Positions 9,148-18,300 of a stretch of 64,000 bases of DNA are shown here, in pieces; positions within the stretch are counted from its first letter, which is position 1; the number at the start of each line of letters is the position of its first letter. The DNA is from Pseudomonas yamanorum (GTDB taxonomy: Bacteria > Pseudomonadota > Gammaproteobacteria > Pseudomonadales > Pseudomonadaceae): positions 3,224,001 through 3,288,000 of the forward strand of contig NZ_LT629793.1 in the NCBI RefSeq assembly GCF_900105735.1. Direction: 5' to 3'. The translations under genes were made by a program, and so were the position numbers. The notes beneath the pieces are model-generated. The model was not told where the DNA came from and made no database searches. It saw only the letters and a program-made list of their open reading frames with translations.

Positions 9148-9426
9148 ATGTCAAAACTAGCCGTTTTCACCTTGAAGCTTGAGTCGGAACTACGCGACCA
9201 ATTCATGGCCGAGTGCGAGGCTACTCACCGTCCTGCATCGCAAATCGTGCGAGATATGATGCGTCAGTTCGTCCAGGCCCAGCAGGAATCACGGGAGTAC
9301 GATGCGTTCTTGCAGCGTAAAGTAGACGCCTCTCGCGCCTCGATACAGGCAGGCAGAGAGATTTCCAATGAGGATTTGGAAGCTGAGTTTTCTGCGAAAC
9401 GTGCTCACGTAGATAATCAGGAATGA
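9148..9426 (+). CDS. Ribbon-helix-helix antitoxin of a RelE/ParE-type system
   Basis: A 92-residue protein starting MSKLAVFTLKLESELRDQF. I chose the ATG at 9148 rather than an upstream in-frame codon because the family fold starts here, and the operator repeats lie just upstream. The beta-strand AVFTLKLE followed by two helices (residues 12-45, ECEATHRPASQIVRDMMRQFV) fits a CopG/RHH DNA-binding domain. The charged C-terminal half (KVDASRASIQAGREISNEDLEAEF) would wrap the toxin. It overlaps the toxin gene by 4 nt, so translation is coupled. It should repress the operon and neutralise the toxin. Confidence 0.83.
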   Translation: MSKLAVFTLKLESELRDQFMAECEATHRPASQIVRDMMRQFVQAQQESREYDAFLQRKVDASRASIQAGREISNEDLEAEFSAKRAHVDNQE

Positions 9427-9716
9427 GGGTTGCCTGGACGCCGGAAGCGGCGCAGGACCGTAGGGATATCTGGGACTTTTTATTTGAGAAAAACCCACAA
9501 GCCGCAGCCGATATGGATCGACGCTTCAGCAGTGCAGTGCTGGGACTGGCAAAACACCCAGAAATCGGTCCACTCGGCAGGATCACGGGCACACGCGAAG
9601 TCATTCCTCATCCAAGCTACCGCCTTGTTTACCAACTTGAGCCCGACGTAGTAAGGGTCGTAGCGCTTGTGCACACCGCTCGCCAATGGCCACCAGAGAA
9701 AGCAACCGCCTCTTGA
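9423..9716 (+). CDS. RelE/ParE-family toxin
   Basis: A 97-residue protein. VAWTPEAAQDRRDIWDFLFEKNPQAAADM, the central HPEIGPLGRITGTREVIPHPSYRLVYQLE and the end VVRVVALVHTARQWP show the RelE/ParE beta-sheet pattern, with the conserved Arg in TREV, the YRLVYQ strand, and a terminal HTARQWP typical of this group. Members either cut mRNA on the ribosome or poison gyrase; the sequence alone does not decide which. It directly follows its antitoxin and no further gene is coupled to it. Confidence 0.86.
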   Translation: MRVAWTPEAAQDRRDIWDFLFEKNPQAAADMDRRFSSAVLGLAKHPEIGPLGRITGTREVIPHPSYRLVYQLEPDVVRVVALVHTARQWPPEKATAS

Positions 9717-9720
9717 CGGC

Positions 9721-9966
9721 TTAGACTCCTCGCCCCTCTCTCAACCGCAAATTCAACTCATCCACCACCTCCGCCCAATCCGCATCCTCCAAAATCTCTT
9801 CGCGCAAAAACGCCCGCTGGCCTGGCGTCCAGAAAAACGCTTCCGCCAGGTGCAGTTCGGGCTTGAGTGGGGAGTGGACCGCGATGAACCGCTCAATGCT
9901 GACCGGGTCATCGGGCAAACCGAGCTGTTTGAACAACGATGGCAAGTTGTGGACTGGGGATTCCAT
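9721..9966 (-). CDS. DUF2789 family protein
   Basis: An 81-residue acidic protein, MESPVHNLPSLFKQLGLPDD with FWTPGQRAFLREEILEDADWAEVVDELNLRL. The opening and the TPGQRAFLREE segment match the small DUF2789 proteins common in Pseudomonas. Function unknown. It converges with the toxin gene, with only 4 bp between the stop codons. Confidence 0.8.
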   Translation of the reverse strand: MESPVHNLPSLFKQLGLPDDPVSIERFIAVHSPLKPELHLAEAFFWTPGQRAFLREEILEDADWAEVVDELNLRLREGRGV

Positions 9967-10041
9967 GAGGCGTTCCTGGAGAAATGGTTCACCTGAGTCT
10001 AGCCCCCCAGGCGAACATAAACCTCTCCGGTGTTGCGCAGA

Positions 10042-11754
10042 TTAATCGCAACCCTCGCGGTGCACGCCCGCTGGCGCGTTACACAGCACGAACAGCCGGG
10101 CTCGTGCGCCACCGCCATCCTGCTGGCTGAGCTGGCGCCACCCTGTCGGTAACGGAGCAAACTCATCCGGCGGCTCCGTGCCGCTGATCAGCCATACACG
10201 CTGGGTCTCGGCGGGTAACGCCGACAAGCGATCAAGGTAAATACGCCCGCCGTCCTGGTCCACCAAGGTGCCAAAACCATAGGCGTTCGGCCGTGTGGAC
10301 TTGCCGGAGGCGGTCGGCGGTGTGAAGAGCTGCAACTGGGCGTCGGTCTCATCGTAATAGACGTAGGGCAGGTACCACAGCATGTCGCTGATGACGATGC
10401 GGTCATCTTCCTGGTAGTTGCGATTGACGAACTCCACCACCACGTTGAATTGATCATGTTCATCGACGGTGGCGTTGGTCTTCACGCCCACCCACTCGAC
10501 CCCGACAAACAGCACTAGCAGTGCTGCCCCCGCGAGCGGCAGGCGTGGCGACAGACGGTCGACAGCCACCGCCACGATGATCGGCAAACTCATCGCGTAG
10601 GCGGTGAGATAACGCTCGATAAACACCGGGGAAATAAACGACACCCCATAGACCAGCAGCACCGGCAGGATGAAAAACAGCGCCAGCAGCCAGCCGAAGC
10701 GATAGCGGCTTTGATCGCGCCAGGCGGTCACGCCTACCAGTGCTATCAGTAGTAAAGGAAACGCAATGAAGAGGGGGCGCCACAAATGGTCGCCCGGGTC
10801 CTGAATGAGGAACTGCCACACCATCGATGGCACGGAATACAGGTTGACCGGATCCTCCCAGCCAATATCACCGCCCACCTTGAGTTCTTCGGTGTGCTGC
10901 ACCAGGCCCAGCAAATTCGGGAGCCAGGGCAGGTACAGCAAGACAATGGCAACGTTGGCCAACCACCAGCCCGGACGTGTGACAAGGCGCAGGCCGCCGG
11001 TCCGTGGCTGGCGCAGCAACAGCAGCCATGACCAATGCACCAGTACGCACAAGGCAGTGAAGTAGTGGGTGTAGAAAGCCGCCGTCATCAACAGCGCATA
11101 GGCCACCAGATAGCGCTTGCGTTCAGGCTGGCGGACCCAATACACCAATGCCAGGGTGGCGGCCAGCAGCCACACGCCCAGCAGCGAATACATTCGCACT
11201 TCCTGGCTGTAGCGCACCGCCGTGGGCAGCAACGCCAGCAGAATCCCCGCCAGTACCGCCGCGCGGCGGGTCGCGATCAGCCGCGTCAGCCAGACCCCCA
11301 GGCCGACCGCAACCACACCGGGGATCGCACTCATGCTGCGCAGGGAGAAAATACTGTCGCCAAACACCTCGATCCAGCCGCGCAGCATGAAGAAATACAG
11401 CGGCGGGTGAACGTCATGGGCGGCGTGAAACCACAGGTCCTCCAGGGAATACTCAGCGAGCAGCAGGCTTGAACCTTCATCGCCCCAGATTGCGGAGGCG
11501 GTCAGGCCATAGAAGCGCACGGCCATGGCCAACGCCACCAGCGGCACCCACCACAATCGAGCCAGCCAGCCGGCATTCTCCCAAAGACCAGGATTGACCA
11601 CGGGAAATGCCCCGGCCTTGTTGTCTTGTTCCGCCACAGAGCGTCGCACCTCTACTTCCTCACCCACTACTGAACCTGCGCTTGCGCGAACACCCGCCAC
11701 TCTAGGTGAAAAGGCCTTGATTCGCCCGCTGTTTTGCTCGTTTTGAGCCGTCAT
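10042..11754 (-). CDS. GT39/ArnT-like membrane glycosyltransferase
   Basis: About 570 residues from the ATG at 11754; a longer in-frame start at 11835 would crowd the divergent gene and adds a low-complexity tail. About eleven membrane helices start near residue 65. The first periplasmic loop has WGDEGSSLLLAEYS with the acidic pair D92-E93, then HDVHPPLYFFMLRGW, both hallmarks of GT-C enzymes using polyprenyl-phosphate sugars (PMT/ArnT class). RYSQEVRMYSLL is also typical. A soluble periplasmic domain closes the protein (residues 430-570). Acceptor and sugar are unknown. It is divergent from the next gene, with about 100 bp between. Confidence 0.8.
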   Translation of the reverse strand: MTAQNEQNSGRIKAFSPRVAGVRASAGSVVGEEVEVRRSVAEQDNKAGAFPVVNPGLWENAGWLARLWWVPLVALAMAVRFYGLTASAIWGDEGSSLLLAEYSLEDLWFHAAHDVHPPLYFFMLRGWIEVFGDSIFSLRSMSAIPGVVAVGLGVWLTRLIATRRAAVLAGILLALLPTAVRYSQEVRMYSLLGVWLLAATLALVYWVRQPERKRYLVAYALLMTAAFYTHYFTALCVLVHWSWLLLLRQPRTGGLRLVTRPGWWLANVAIVLLYLPWLPNLLGLVQHTEELKVGGDIGWEDPVNLYSVPSMVWQFLIQDPGDHLWRPLFIAFPLLLIALVGVTAWRDQSRYRFGWLLALFFILPVLLVYGVSFISPVFIERYLTAYAMSLPIIVAVAVDRLSPRLPLAGAALLVLFVGVEWVGVKTNATVDEHDQFNVVVEFVNRNYQEDDRIVISDMLWYLPYVYYDETDAQLQLFTPPTASGKSTRPNAYGFGTLVDQDGGRIYLDRLSALPAETQRVWLISGTEPPDEFAPLPTGWRQLSQQDGGGARARLFVLCNAPAGVHREGCD

Positions 11755-11858
11755 CCGCCAATCGGACAAATCTGAATTTTGCGCAGGGTGTCTCCGACGC
11801 TTTGGTCGGATCAGGCTATGATTGCTGCCTTCCATGGATTCAGGATCAAGGACACTTC

Positions 11859-14021
11859 ATGCGCATCGGTCTTCTGTCACCCCTGGCACTGGCATTGCTC
11901 GCCTCCCTGCCCCTTCAGGCCCACGCCAGCGGCGATGACTCGTGCTACCCGGATTGGCGGGTGTCGCGTAACAGCCTGGACGTGTGCAGCAACCTGCCGT
12001 TTTTGAGCCCGGGCAATGACAGCCGGGTCAACCTGCGGCTGCTGCTGGCGGACAAAAACGTCATGCCGCTGGCACCGAATGCCCTGGGCGAGCAGGACTT
12101 TTCCGAAGGCTTTGGCCCGGTGCCATTCCCGGTGTATCGGCTCACGCCCGCAGCGGATGAGCCCGACAACAAACCCGACGACTCGCGTACCGCCGAACTG
12201 GATGAACTGCTCAGCCCACTCGGCATCAAGCGCGATGACTACAAGGCCGCCGGTGAAGCCTTCCTTTCCGGCGAAGGCAGCCGTTGCCGCAGCAACGCCG
12301 ATGACAGCGCCGCCGCGTTTATCAGCCAGGTGGTGAAGGCCGATGTACCGCAAGCCGAGCGCCAACTACTGGCCAAACTGCGGTTGCAGATGCTCGGCAG
12401 TTGTTCCTCGGACGGCGTAGCGGCAGGCGAGGCCGACTCAATTAAATCCGCAGACGGCCAGGCATTGCTCGCCTACCTGAAAGCCGCCGGGGACTTTTAC
12501 AGCGGGCGCTTCGGCGATGCGCAAAAAGGCTTTGCCGGGCTGACGAGCAGTTCGCTGCCTTGGCTCAAGGAAACAGCGTTATATATGACGGCGCGCACCG
12601 CGCTGAACGACGCCCAGCAAAATGCCTTCGACGAATACGGCACGCCCTCGCTTGAGCATGTGGATAAGTCCGCGCTGCAACAGGCCGAGACTGGATTCGA
12701 TGATTACCTGAAAACTTATCCACAGGGCGAATACGCCGCCTCCGCCCGCGGCCTGCTGCGCCGGGTGCACTGGCTGGCGCCCAACCCCGACAAACTGGCG
12801 GACGACTTCGCCTGGCAACTGACCCAGGCCACCGAGGCCCAGCGCAACGTATCGCTGGATGAACTGGTGCAGGAAGCCGACACCAAATTGCTGACCAGCA
12901 CCACGGCACCCGTAGGCAATCCGTTGATCCTGGCCCTCAACGACCTGATGTGGATGCGCGCCGGTGACCCGCCGAAGCTCACCCGTGAAGCCCTCGATGG
13001 GCAGAAGTCGACATTCGCCCAGGAACCGGCGCTATATGCCTACGTACAGGCGGCGTTTGCCGTGTACGTCGAGCACCAACCCGATCGCGCCTTGAAGTTG
13101 TTGCCGCAAGACGTGCCGTCGAACCTCGATTACTTCGCCTTCAGCCAGCAGACCCTGCGCGGCCTGGCATTGGAAGCCAAGGAAGACTGGAAAACCGCCG
13201 AAGCACTGTGGCTGCAACTGCTGCCGTTGGCCAAGCGACCGTTGCAACGTGACCAGCTGGAGCTGGCCTTGGCGATGAACTACGAACGCAGCGGCCAACT
13301 GGCCAAGGTATTCGCCGCCGACTCGCCGATCAGTGCCAAACAGGTGCGCTATATCCTGCTGCGCAACGTCGCCGGTCCCGATCTGCTGCGCCAACAGCTT
13401 GCCGATTCCAGCGACCCGGTAGAGCGCCAGACCGCGCAATTCACGCTGCTTTATAAAGACCTGCTGCGCGGCCAGTTCGAGACCTTTGCCGAGGACCTGA
13501 AGCAACTGCCCGCCCAGGTTCCCGATGACAAGCTGGGCACCAGCCTGGGCTACGTCTACGGCGGCGGCCAGTCGTTGAAACTGTTCCAATGGAAGGGTGA
13601 CAAGGCCGAATCCGGCTACACCTGCCCGAGCATCGCGCAAATCGCCAGCACCCTGCAGGCCGATCCGAAAAACCCGCAAGGCCTGAACTGCCTGGGTGAA
13701 TTCATCCTGCGTAACGGCCTGGACGGCATGCCCCTGGAACAAGCGCGCTCCGCCGGCAGCCTGGGCAGTACCGCCTCGCCCTTCAAGGGCGAAACCTTCT
13801 CGCGGCTCGAAGGCTATAAACGGGTGATCGGCAATCCCAAGGCCCCTCACAACGACAAGGCCTACGCACTGTTTCGCGCCATCAACTGCTATGGGCCTTC
13901 GGGCTACAACAGCTGCGGTGGGGAAGACGTCGACAAGGCCGTGCGCAAAGGTTGGTTCCGCCAGTTGAAGACCGGGTTTGCCGATACCCAGTGGGGCAAG
14001 TCGCTGCAGTACTACTGGTAA
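11859..14021 (+). CDS. Secreted helical-repeat protein of unknown function
   Basis: A 720-residue protein from the ATG at 11859, preceded by AAGGA at 8-nt spacing. Residues 1-23 (MRIGLLSPLALALLASLPLQAHA) are a signal peptide. Much of the mature protein is alpha-helical with TPR-like stretches (AYLKAAGDFYSGRFGDAQKGFAGL; DDYLKTYPQGEYAASARGLLRRV; ALEAKEDWKTAEALWLQLLPLA). Several Cys pairs (SCYPDW, DVCSNL, INCYGPSGYNSCGG) suggest periplasmic disulfides. Similar proteins are sometimes labelled YfiO-like because of the repeats, but I see no lipobox and no basis for a Bam role. Three bp separate it from the DUF3142 gene, so the two form an operon. Confidence 0.75.
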   Translation: MRIGLLSPLALALLASLPLQAHASGDDSCYPDWRVSRNSLDVCSNLPFLSPGNDSRVNLRLLLADKNVMPLAPNALGEQDFSEGFGPVPFPVYRLTPAADEPDNKPDDSRTAELDELLSPLGIKRDDYKAAGEAFLSGEGSRCRSNADDSAAAFISQVVKADVPQAERQLLAKLRLQMLGSCSSDGVAAGEADSIKSADGQALLAYLKAAGDFYSGRFGDAQKGFAGLTSSSLPWLKETALYMTARTALNDAQQNAFDEYGTPSLEHVDKSALQQAETGFDDYLKTYPQGEYAASARGLLRRVHWLAPNPDKLADDFAWQLTQATEAQRNVSLDELVQEADTKLLTSTTAPVGNPLILALNDLMWMRAGDPPKLTREALDGQKSTFAQEPALYAYVQAAFAVYVEHQPDRALKLLPQDVPSNLDYFAFSQQTLRGLALEAKEDWKTAEALWLQLLPLAKRPLQRDQLELALAMNYERSGQLAKVFAADSPISAKQVRYILLRNVAGPDLLRQQLADSSDPVERQTAQFTLLYKDLLRGQFETFAEDLKQLPAQVPDDKLGTSLGYVYGGGQSLKLFQWKGDKAESGYTCPSIAQIASTLQADPKNPQGLNCLGEFILRNGLDGMPLEQARSAGSLGSTASPFKGETFSRLEGYKRVIGNPKAPHNDKAYALFRAINCYGPSGYNSCGGEDVDKAVRKGWFRQLKTGFADTQWGKSLQYYW

Positions 14022-14024
14022 GCC

Positions 14025-14729
14025 GTGAAGCGTTTCTGGCTGGCCCTGCTCCTGCTGGCAAGCCCGGCTTTCGGTGCGGTGGACGCCCGCGACCATGATG
14101 CGTTCTGGCTGTGGAGCGGCGTCGCGCCGCAGCCGGTGCTCAAGCAGGCCAAAACCCTGTACATCCTCCAGGGCCAGATCAACTCAACCCGCCGCGCACC
14201 CCAGCGTGGCGTGCAGTTCATCGCCCAGGGCATGAGTGTGCCGCGCCTCACCCAAGGTGAAATCTGGGTGGTGTACCGCGCCCACACCCTGCACTGGCCC
14301 GAGTCGGTCTACAGCCAGATGCTCGGCCAGGTACAACGTTGGCGAGACGCGGGCAACCCGGTGGTTGGCATCCAGATCGACTTCGACGCACGCACGCAAT
14401 ACCTCAACGAATACGCCGACTTCCTGCGCGACTTGCGCCAGCGCCTGCCCAAGGATTTGCGCCTGAGCATCACCGGGCTGATGGACTGGAGCAGCAACGC
14501 TGACCCGGCCGCCATCGCCCAACTCAAAGGCGTGATTGATGAAGTGGTGGTGCAGACCTACCAGGGCCGCCACAGCATCCCGGATTACGCGGCGTACCTG
14601 CCACGCATGAACCGGCTGGGAGTGCCATTCAAGATTGGGTTGATTCAGGGTGGGGCGTGGGAGGAGCCGGGATATTTGAAGGGAAATGAGTGGTTTCGTG
14701 GGTATGTGGTGTTTTTGCAGAATCCTTGA
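14025..14729 (+). CDS. DUF3142 family secreted protein
   Basis: A 234-residue protein starting with GTG at 14025, three bp after the preceding stop. Residues 1-17 (MKRFWLALLLLASPAFG) form a signal peptide. HDAFWLWSGV, GIQIDFDARTQYLNEYADFLRDLR, LSITGLMDWSS and VVQTYQGRHSI fit DUF3142, a putative TIM-barrel family resembling glycoside hydrolases. D in QIDFD and the Y/Q of VVQTYQG are candidate active-site residues by position only. It is coupled to the uncharacterised secreted protein, so the two probably act together in the periplasm. Substrate unknown. Confidence 0.82.
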   Translation: MKRFWLALLLLASPAFGAVDARDHDAFWLWSGVAPQPVLKQAKTLYILQGQINSTRRAPQRGVQFIAQGMSVPRLTQGEIWVVYRAHTLHWPESVYSQMLGQVQRWRDAGNPVVGIQIDFDARTQYLNEYADFLRDLRQRLPKDLRLSITGLMDWSSNADPAAIAQLKGVIDEVVVQTYQGRHSIPDYAAYLPRMNRLGVPFKIGLIQGGAWEEPGYLKGNEWFRGYVVFLQNP

Positions 14730-14757
14730 GTGCCGCAGTCCGTGGACTGCGGGCACT
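14729..14757. terminator. Hairpin between convergent genes
   Basis: AGTGCCGCAGTCC pairs with GGACTGCGGGCACT across a 2-nt loop, with one bulged base. It starts at the last base of the DUF3142 stop codon, between that gene and the convergent TonB receptor. No clear T-run follows on either strand, so the termination role is inferred from position. Confidence 0.5.
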
Positions 14758-14795
14758 GATGGCTTAAAGACTAACGCCCGCGAATGCCCGGTGTT

Positions 14796-17249
14796 TTACC
14801 AGTCATAGGTCAAACTCGACACCACCGTACGCCCTTCCCCGTAGTAACAATCCAGGTCGCTGGTGCATTGCGACACGTAGGTTTTGTTGGTCAGGTTCTG
14901 CACATTCATCGCCAGCTTCACGCCTTTGAGCTTGAACGGCGAGGCACCCAGGTCGTAGCTCAGGCTGGCGTCGTAGACGGTATAGGACGGGATGCTGAAC
15001 GCTCCTGCGTAGTAATCACCGAAGCTGCTGCGAACATAGCGCGTACCCACGCCTGCCCCAAGGCCCGCCAGGGGCGTGTCGCCGAGGACGGTGTAATTGA
15101 CCCACACCGAAGCGGTAAGCGGTGAGATGCCTGCCGGGTGTCGGCCTTGGCGGCCGTCGTTGTCCTTGGTGTATTTGATGTCGTTGCGCGCTGCCGAGGC
15201 GACCACGTCCCAGGCATCGCTGAGGGAGGCCTTGGCTTCCAGCTCCACACCCCGTGAGCGCATGGCACCGCTCTGGGTGCTGAAGGTGGTGTCTACCGGG
15301 TTGGTGGTCAGCACGTTTTCCTGGTCGAGTTGGTAGACCGAGACCTGCACAAAACTCTTCTGGCCCGGCGGCTGATATTTCAGGCCGACTTCGTACTGGT
15401 TGCCGGTAGAGGGATCAAACGGTTTGCCGCTGATATCGGTGCCCGACAGCGGCAGGAAGGATTCGGAGTAGCTGATAAACGGCGCCAGGCCGTTATCGAA
15501 CAGGTACACCAAACCGGCCCGGCCAGTGAACGCCTGGTCTTTGCTGCTGGTGCGGGTGTCGGCCAACGGCTCCTTGTTGACCACGTTGGCCCAGTCGTAG
15601 CGCCCGCCAAGGACCAGCGCCCACTTATCCAGTTTGATCTGGTCCTGCACATACAGGCCGGTCTGGGTCACGGTGCGGTCCCAGCGGTAAGGCTGGCCGA
15701 AATTCATCCGCTGGCCGTAGACCGGCTTGAACAGGTCGATCACCGGTGGATTACGGTCGTACAGCCCGTGGAATTGCGAGTTGAAGTGGTAGTAATCGAG
15801 GCCGACGATCAGCGTATGGGACAGTGCCCCGGTGTCGAATTCCGCCTGGGCGATGCTATCCACGCCAAACACTTTGTTGTTCTGCGACCAGTCCACGCCG
15901 AAGCGCTGCAGGTAGCGTTGGTCTTGCACGCCAGTTGCCGGGTTGGGTACAAATCTGTAGCCGTGCAGCGGTGCGGTGTAACGGTCGTCCACCTCGGCGT
16001 AGCGGGCATTTTGCTTGAGGGTCCAGGTGTCGTTCAGGCGATGGGACACCTCATAGCCCAACACGTACTGCTCGCGGTTGTACTGGTTGACGTCAGGCTC
16101 GCCGATAAACACATCACGCTTGATCTTGCCGTTGGGGTTGTCCCAGATCGTCCCGGACGCAGGCAAACCCTGGGCCTCGGGCACGCCTTTGTCTTTCTGG
16201 TACTGGGCGAACACGGTCAGGCGCGTGTCGTCGTTGGGCTGCCAGGTCAGGCTGGGGGCGATGAATTGGCGTTTGTTCTCGACGTAGTTGATCTCGCCCT
16301 GCTCGTCCTTGGCCAGGCCGGTGAGGCGATAGAGAAACTGGCCCTGTTCATCCAGCGGGCCACTGAGGTCGATGGCGGCGCTTTTGTGTTCGTAGGTGCC
16401 GGCTTCCAGCACCACTTGATGCACCGGGGTTTCGCTGGGGCGCTTGCTGACCATATTGACGATGCCGCCCGGCTGGTTCTGCCCGTATAGCACCGAGGCC
16501 GGGCCCTTGAGCACTTCGATGCGTTCCAGAGAGTACGGCTCGATCTGCAATGCCCCGCCGGTGCTGCCGCCGCCGTAAGGCAAGTGCAAACCGTCGAGGT
16601 ACAGCGGCGTCGGCGAGAAGCCACGGGAAGTAGGTTCATCGAACAGTTTGACCCGGTCGGAAAAGCCGCCGGAGGTCATGCCCGGCGTATAGAGCAGCGC
16701 CTGGGTGACGCTTTGGGCGCCGCGGGCCTTGATCTCGGCGGCGGTAATGACGTTGATGGTCTGGGGGATTTCCACCAGCGCCGAATCGGTCTTGCTGCCG
16801 GTGGCGCTGCGCTTGGCAACGATGCCGTCGACCGCGCCCCAGGCCGTTTCCTGATCCTGTTGGCCACTGATCTGCGTCGCACCGAGTTGCAGCGCGCCGT
16901 TCGCCGGCAGCGCCTGCAACGACCAGCCGCCCTGGGATTGCACCGCGACCAACCCGCTGCCGGCCAACAACCGTTCCAACCCTGGCCCGGTGGCGTAGCG
17001 GCCCTGCAAGCCGGCGCTGCGCTTGCCTTGGGTCAGCGAGGCGTCCACCGACAACAGGATTCCCGAGGCGCTGGCGAACTGGTTCAAGGCCTGGTCGAGG
17101 TTGCCTGCGGGAATGTTGTATTGGCGCAGGGCTTCAGCGCTCTCCTGAGCCTGGACCACGCTCGGCACCACAGGCGCCGTCGCCAGCAAACTGACAAACA
17201 GGCCACGGCGCAGGGCGCGGGCCAGAGGTTGGATTGGGTGGTGCGACAT
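14796..17249 (-). CDS. TonB-dependent siderophore receptor with STN signalling domain (ferrichrome type)
   Basis: An 817-residue outer-membrane receptor. A signal peptide (1 to about 34) is followed by an STN domain (about 45-95: YNIPAGNLDQALNQFASASGILLS), then plug (about 150-270, with EIPQTINVITAAEI and RIEVLKGPASVLYGQNQPGGIVNMVSK) and a 22-strand barrel ending in SLTYDW with terminal aromatic Trp. The C-terminal segment NLTNKTYVSQCTSDLDCYYGEGRTV resembles FhuA/FiuA-type ferrichrome receptors with their Cys pair. The STN domain indicates signalling to FecR, and fecR-like and sigma genes lie directly upstream on the same strand (94 bp gap to FecR). Siderophore identity is inference. Confidence 0.88.
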   Translation of the reverse strand: MSHHPIQPLARALRRGLFVSLLATAPVVPSVVQAQESAEALRQYNIPAGNLDQALNQFASASGILLSVDASLTQGKRSAGLQGRYATGPGLERLLAGSGLVAVQSQGGWSLQALPANGALQLGATQISGQQDQETAWGAVDGIVAKRSATGSKTDSALVEIPQTINVITAAEIKARGAQSVTQALLYTPGMTSGGFSDRVKLFDEPTSRGFSPTPLYLDGLHLPYGGGSTGGALQIEPYSLERIEVLKGPASVLYGQNQPGGIVNMVSKRPSETPVHQVVLEAGTYEHKSAAIDLSGPLDEQGQFLYRLTGLAKDEQGEINYVENKRQFIAPSLTWQPNDDTRLTVFAQYQKDKGVPEAQGLPASGTIWDNPNGKIKRDVFIGEPDVNQYNREQYVLGYEVSHRLNDTWTLKQNARYAEVDDRYTAPLHGYRFVPNPATGVQDQRYLQRFGVDWSQNNKVFGVDSIAQAEFDTGALSHTLIVGLDYYHFNSQFHGLYDRNPPVIDLFKPVYGQRMNFGQPYRWDRTVTQTGLYVQDQIKLDKWALVLGGRYDWANVVNKEPLADTRTSSKDQAFTGRAGLVYLFDNGLAPFISYSESFLPLSGTDISGKPFDPSTGNQYEVGLKYQPPGQKSFVQVSVYQLDQENVLTTNPVDTTFSTQSGAMRSRGVELEAKASLSDAWDVVASAARNDIKYTKDNDGRQGRHPAGISPLTASVWVNYTVLGDTPLAGLGAGVGTRYVRSSFGDYYAGAFSIPSYTVYDASLSYDLGASPFKLKGVKLAMNVQNLTNKTYVSQCTSDLDCYYGEGRTVVSSLTYDW

Positions 17250-17343
17250 TGCAGGGCTCCCCGTGAGAACGCTTCTTGATTGGCTTTCAAGAGGTATCCC
17301 GGACGGGGTAGGAAAACCGACAAGCCGTAGGCAAAAAATTTTT

Positions 17344-18300
17344 TTAGACCCGCGCCTTGATCGTGACCCAATAGCGCGTCACCGCCTGTACCTGCACCGG
17401 CAACGAACGCTCAAGCGCGTGGAGAATCGCGTCGGTGTCATTCAGCGGAAACACGCCGGTCAACAGTAAGCCGGCCACTGCCGCATCGCAGCGCAACAGC
17501 CCCGGGCGATAACGGCTCAACTCGGCAACGAACTGCCCCAGCGGCTGGCGCTCGGCAATCAAACGGTTCTGGGTCCAGCTGCTGGCATTGGCATCCACCG
17601 GCGCCAGCGTCGAAGTCTGGCTGGCGCTGAACCACAGGCTATCCCCTGCATTCATCTGCACCGCCGCGCCGCGCACCGGACGCACCTGCACACGCCCTTC
17701 ATACAGGTCGACGCGGCTACCATCGTCCACTTCACGCACGGCAAACCGGGTGCCCAAGGCCTGCACATCTCCGGCCGGAGTTTCGACGATCAATGGCCGG
17801 GACGGGTCGTGGCCGCTGGTCAGCAGGATCTCGCCACGTATCAGGCGGATACGCCGCTCACTGGCGCTGAACCGCAGGTCAACCGCGCTGTTGCTGTTGA
17901 GGTCCAGGCGTGTGCCATCGCTCAAGGTCAGGTGACGAATCTCGCCGGTGGCGGTGCGGTATTCGGCAAACGCCGCCTGCCAAGGCTGGCTGCTTTGCAC
18001 CAGATAGCCGCTGCCACCGGCCACCAGCAACAGCCCGAGCAGTTTCAAGGCGGCGCGGCGTTGGGTGTCCGGTGTCTCGCGTAACACCGCGCGGGCACTG
18101 TCGACAGGCACACCGCCGAGGGTTTGCTGTAACTGCTGCAAGCGCTTCCAGGCGCGCCGGTGTTCCGGGTCGGCCTCCTGCCAGCGCGCAAAGGCCTGGC
18201 GCTGATCGCCGTCCATCTCGCCGCCCCATTGCAGCATCAACCACTCGCTGGCCTGCTCGACAATGGCCGGGGCAATCGGCGCTTCGTGCCGGGTTCTCAT
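17344..18300 (-). CDS. FecR-family anti-sigma/sigma regulator
   Basis: A 318-residue protein. The N-terminal DUF4880-like cytoplasmic region (EQASEWLMLQWGGEMDGDQRQAFARWQEADPEHRRAW) precedes one membrane helix (about residues 83-100, ALKLLGLLLVAGGSGYLV) and a periplasmic FecR domain (YRTATGEIRHLTLSDGTRLDLNSNSAVDL; GTRFAVREVDDGSRVDLYEGRVQV). It passes the signal from the STN domain of the receptor to the ECF sigma. Its ATG overlaps the sigma stop codon (ATGA), so translation is coupled. Confidence 0.93.
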   Translation of the reverse strand: MRTRHEAPIAPAIVEQASEWLMLQWGGEMDGDQRQAFARWQEADPEHRRAWKRLQQLQQTLGGVPVDSARAVLRETPDTQRRAALKLLGLLLVAGGSGYLVQSSQPWQAAFAEYRTATGEIRHLTLSDGTRLDLNSNSAVDLRFSASERRIRLIRGEILLTSGHDPSRPLIVETPAGDVQALGTRFAVREVDDGSRVDLYEGRVQVRPVRGAAVQMNAGDSLWFSASQTSTLAPVDANASSWTQNRLIAERQPLGQFVAELSRYRPGLLRCDAAVAGLLLTGVFPLNDTDAILHALERSLPVQVQAVTRYWVTIKARV

